A DNA stretch of 64,000 nt. Origin: Verrucomicrobiota bacterium (lineage in GTDB: Bacteria; Verrucomicrobiota; Verrucomicrobiia; Chthoniobacterales; SZAS-18). Numbering within the stretch: the first letter of the stretch is position 1; every line of letters begins with the position of its first letter. Position numbers and translations under genes: made by a program. The stretch is from contig JAFEGM010000052.1 of the NCBI GenBank assembly GCA_018240025.1, forward strand, positions 62,001 to 126,000. Direction: 5' to 3'. The notes below the pieces were generated by a model. That model was given only the letters and a program-made list of their open reading frames with translations. It did not search any database and was not told where the DNA came from. This document shows, piece by piece, positions 61,164 through 64,000 of this stretch.

Positions 61164-63341
61164 TCAGGCGCGGCCTTCGTGTTCGCGGATGACCTCGATG
61201 AAGGCCGGCAGGTAGCGCGCAGCCTTGACCTCGCCGACCCCGCGCAGCTTGCGCCCGGCCTCGAGCGATTTCGGCTTCAGCCGGGCGAGCGCGCGCAGAG
61301 TTTCGTCGGGGAAGATGAGGTAACGCGGCAGATCGCCGCCCGCGCGAGCCAGTTCGTCGCGCTTTTCGCGCAGCGCCGAGAGCAGGCGGGTGTCCTCCGG
61401 CGCGACCGCTTCCGCCAACTCCTGCTGGCGTGCGCCGGCTTTTCCGCCGCCCGTCCGGCTGCGCTCGAGACTGGCCTTGGCCTTCGGCTTCTGCCGTTCC
61501 GGCCACTGCAGCTCCGGATTGACCGTGCCGCGCATGACCGCCTCGCCGGTCGGGGTGAGGGTGAGCAGCGGATACTGCCCGCTCGTGCTCGTGACGCAGC
61601 CTTTCTCGGCCAGCTCGCGGAAGAGCTCGTTCACGTAGCTCGCGCCGAGATCCTTGAGAATCCCGTGCGTGCTGAGCTGGTCGAGCCCGGCGACCACGAT
61701 CTCCTGCGAGCGGCTGCCCAGCAGGCATTGCACGATTTTACCGCGGCCGAAGCGTCCGCGCCACTGCCCGTCGGCGCGCTCCGACATGCGGGCCACGCCG
61801 CTGAGCGCCTTGCGCACGATCGTCCATTCCTCGTCCGTGCCGCGCCGCTGCGGGCCGTGGCGCTCGGCCAGGCAATTGTCGCAGGTGCCGCAGCGCGCGG
61901 GATCGGGCTCGCCGAAATAGCGCAGGATGACGCGCTGGCGGCAGTCGCGGGCGTAGGCCCAGTCGAGCATCGCCTTGAGCTTGGCCCGGTCGCGGCGCTC
62001 CTTCTCCTCCAGCGTCGGCACGTCCAGCGGCAGATCGCGGCCGCGGCGTTTGAGATCGGTGATGCGGGTGCCGCGCGTGCGCTGGCCGGGGATGTCGTAG
62101 CGGTCGATGAAATCGGCCCGATTCAGAATCCCGAGCGCCGAGCTGACCGCCATGTCGTTGATCTTGCCCGCGCCGCTGAGGCGGTCGGAGAGATCGCTGA
62201 TCGTGACCACGACCTCGCCCTGCGGATCGGCCAGGCTGCGCAATTCGTCGTAGACCTCGCGGATGAACTGCGGCTTCGGATTGCTGCCCTCGATGAAGAA
62301 CTCCTGCACCCGCGTGTCGGCGTAGTTGAAGAGGAGCTCGCAGACGCCGGGTTCGCCGTCGCGGCCCGCGCGCCCGGCCTCCTGGTAGTAGGCCTCGAGG
62401 CTGCCGGGGATCTCGAAATGCGCGACGAAGCGGATGTCCGGCCGGTCGATCCCCATGCCGAACGCATTCGTGGCCACCGCGACCTCGATCTCGCGGCGGA
62501 TGAAGCGATTCTGCACCGCGTCGCGTTCCTCGTCGGTCATGCCGCCGTGGTAGGCGATGGCCCGCACGCCCCATTGCGCCAGCTCCGCGCTCACGGCCTC
62601 GACGCGCTTGCGGGTGGCGCAATAGACGATGCCGGTGCGGTGCTCCTGAATGAGCGCGCGCAGCCGCTGGTATTTGTCCGTCTCCGAGGACACTTCGGTC
62701 ACGCCCAGGCGCAGGTTCGGCCGCGCGAAGCCGGAGACGAATTCGCGCGGCTCGTCCAAGGCCAGCCGCTGCAGAATGTCGCGCCGCACCTCCGGCGTGG
62801 CCGTGGCGGTGAAGGCGGCCACCTGCGGATGCCCCAGCTTTTCCAGCGCTTCGCTCAGCCGGTAGTAGTCCGGCCGGAAGTCGTGGCCCCACTGGGAAAT
62901 GCAGTGCGCTTCGTCGACGGCGAAGAGCGAGATGGTGGCGCGCCCCAGCGCGTCCAGGAACATCCGGCTGCGGAAGCGCTCGGGGGCGATGTAGACGAGC
63001 TTGTATTCGCCGCCGGCCAGCCGGCGCAGGCGGTCCTTCTGCTCCTCGAAGGTCAGCGTGCTGTTGATCAGCGTGGCGTCGATCCCACGCCGGGCCAGCG
63101 CATCGACCTGATCCTTCATCAGCGCGATGAGCGGCGAAACCACCACCGTGACGCCCTCCAGCACCAGCGCGGGCAGCTGATAGCAGAGCGACTTGCCGCC
63201 GCCCGTCGGCATGACACAGAGCACGTCCTCGCCGCTGAGGATGGCGCGGATGACTTCCTCTTGCGCGTCGAGGAACTCGCGGAAGCCGAAATGCCGCTCC
63301 AGAGCCTCTCGGGGCGTGGCGGGGGCAGGGGCGGCGAGCAT
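61164..63341 (-). CDS. recQ: ATP-dependent DNA helicase RecQ
   Basis: 725 residues from ATG 63341. Walker A MPTGGGKS (44-51), VDEAHCISQWGHDF and the helicase C-terminal GMGIDRPDIRFVAHFEIP. The RQC domain keeps its zinc cysteines (ARDCRQ, then GTCDNC). An HRDC domain closes the protein (YLIFPDETLRALARLKPKSL). It is a full-length RecQ. The genes on both sides encode ADP-ribose-processing enzymes. Confidence 0.95.
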   Translation of the reverse strand: MLAAPAPATPREALERHFGFREFLDAQEEVIRAILSGEDVLCVMPTGGGKSLCYQLPALVLEGVTVVVSPLIALMKDQVDALARRGIDATLINSTLTFEEQKDRLRRLAGGEYKLVYIAPERFRSRMFLDALGRATISLFAVDEAHCISQWGHDFRPDYYRLSEALEKLGHPQVAAFTATATPEVRRDILQRLALDEPREFVSGFARPNLRLGVTEVSSETDKYQRLRALIQEHRTGIVYCATRKRVEAVSAELAQWGVRAIAYHGGMTDEERDAVQNRFIRREIEVAVATNAFGMGIDRPDIRFVAHFEIPGSLEAYYQEAGRAGRDGEPGVCELLFNYADTRVQEFFIEGSNPKPQFIREVYDELRSLADPQGEVVVTISDLSDRLSGAGKINDMAVSSALGILNRADFIDRYDIPGQRTRGTRITDLKRRGRDLPLDVPTLEEKERRDRAKLKAMLDWAYARDCRQRVILRYFGEPDPARCGTCDNCLAERHGPQRRGTDEEWTIVRKALSGVARMSERADGQWRGRFGRGKIVQCLLGSRSQEIVVAGLDQLSTHGILKDLGASYVNELFRELAEKGCVTSTSGQYPLLTLTPTGEAVMRGTVNPELQWPERQKPKAKASLERSRTGGGKAGARQQELAEAVAPEDTRLLSALREKRDELARAGGDLPRYLIFPDETLRALARLKPKSLEAGRKLRGVGEVKAARYLPAFIEVIREHEGRA

Positions 63342-63420
63342 GACGACTGAGGAATCTCCTAAAACTCTGTTCGAAGCAAACGCGGAGGTGACTGGGGCGG
63401 GGTGAAAATTAACCGTCGTA

Positions 63421-63450
63421 TTGACACAAACACTGCATGAGGGAATCATG
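63421..63450 (+). promoter_or_regulatory. Candidate promoter, TTGACA-N17-AATCAT
   Basis: A perfect TTGACA box (63421-63426) is followed after 17 bp by AATCAT (4 of 6 matches to TATAAT), overlapping the first ATG of the TIGR02452 gene. If real, it would favour ATG 63457 or 63466 as the start. Confidence 0.35.
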
Positions 63451-64000
63451 GCCCGCATGAAACTCATGCGCCACCCGTCCGGTCGCTCGGGCCAGGGGCA
63501 GGTCAATCGAAACTCGCGCGCGCAGCAGGCCGAGGAAACCCTGGCGGTGCTGGAGCGCGGCCGCTATCGCGCCCCGGACGGCACCGAGGTCGACCTGCGC
63601 GCGGATCTGGAGCGATGCCTGGCCGCCACCCGGCTCTGGCAGCCGGAGGAGTTGGCGCGGACCGCCGCCGGGCTGCGGGCCGGCACGACGCCGCGCACGG
63701 ACGATGCCCGACTGGAGTTGGTCAACGAGACAACCCTGCAGGGCGCTTCCCAGCTGGCGGCCGAGAGCGGCGGCGCGCGGGTGGGAGTGCTGAACTTCGC
63801 CTCCGCCCGGCATCCCGGCGGCGGCTTCCTCGGGGGCAGCCAGGCGCAGGAGGAGTCGCTGGCCCGCAGCTCGGCGCTCTACGCCTCGCTCCGCCGGCAG
63901 CCCGACTTCTACGAGCATCACCGGCAGTCGCCCTCGCTGCTGTATTCGGACCGCGTCATCGTTTCGCCGGACTGTCCGGTCTTCCGGCGCGACGACGGCC
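63448..64000 (+). CDS. TIGR02452 family (microbial PARG-like) protein, partial
   Basis: 184 residues are visible from ATG 63448 (alternatives 63457 and 63466) to the window edge. The family signature NFASARHPGGGFLGGSQAQE is followed by ESLARSSALYASL and YSDRVIVSPDCPVFRRDDG. This matches the bacterial poly(ADP-ribose) glycohydrolase-like family, where the GGG and QEE motifs form the catalytic site. It is divergent from recQ and clustered with the macrodomain gene. Confidence 0.85.
   Translation, partial: MARMKLMRHPSGRSGQGQVNRNSRAQQAEETLAVLERGRYRAPDGTEVDLRADLERCLAATRLWQPEELARTAAGLRAGTTPRTDDARLELVNETTLQGASQLAAESGGARVGVLNFASARHPGGGFLGGSQAQEESLARSSALYASLRRQPDFYEHHRQSPSLLYSDRVIVSPDCPVFRRDDG

Overview
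The window is a high-GC, gene-dense bacterial chromosome segment that most resembles an Opitutaceae-like member of the Verrucomicrobiota. The grounds are a complete Verru_Chthon prepilin cassette, large secreted beta-solenoid proteins ending in a short FYRV-type C-terminus, an ADOP-type permease, an ECF sigma/Ser-Thr kinase pair, and the high GC content. I see no rRNA, tRNA, CRISPR array, phage gene or recognisable transposase. The assignment is by family recognition only.

Layout. 1-4.3 kb: a minus-strand polysaccharide operon read NusG-like antiterminator, methyltransferase, flippase, methyltransferase, glycosyltransferase (the last runs off the left edge), preceded by a GbsR/MarR-type regulator. 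5.1-15.4 kb: a pseudogene scrap, a GNAT-type acyltransferase, a 1522-residue secreted beta-solenoid with about 621-bp internal repeats, argE, a 1.35-kb block of tandem and REP-like repeats, and a secreted BP74-like protein. 15.4-24.4 kb: YihY membrane protein, a frameshifted LigD-like POL-PE protein, aldehyde dehydrogenase plus deoC, a DUF1460 amidase, and yicC-gmk. 24.3-29.9 kb: the Verru_Chthon cassette D-B-C-A plus a fifth overlapping gene. 30-39.2 kb: mgtE, DUF4388 protein, esterase, M20 peptidase, two oligopeptide-type ABC permeases and an ADOP permease. 39.7-51.2 kb: ECF sigma, Ser/Thr kinase, two TPR proteins, a MidA-like methyltransferase and a polytopic membrane protein. 51.2-54.5 kb: a glycosyltransferase, then rplY, pth, rpsF and ssb. 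54.6-64 kb: a second beta-helix protein, an ankyrin-like secreted protein, a SUKH immunity-type gene, and a macrodomain / recQ / TIGR02452 cluster that runs off the right edge.

Two things stand out. First, the cassette D-B-C-A matches the type II secretion minor pseudopilins GspH-I-J-K in order, N-terminal motifs and overlaps, including a GspK-like NVNTA motif in protein A. This suggests a free-standing pseudopilin tip complex. Second, many intergenic gaps carry arrays with the same 7-nt period but a different motif at each locus. Several are arranged as long inverted arms around an unrelated spacer, and they sit alongside a 19-bp REP-like palindrome (10 copies) and a 270-bp tandem repeat with a strong hairpin.
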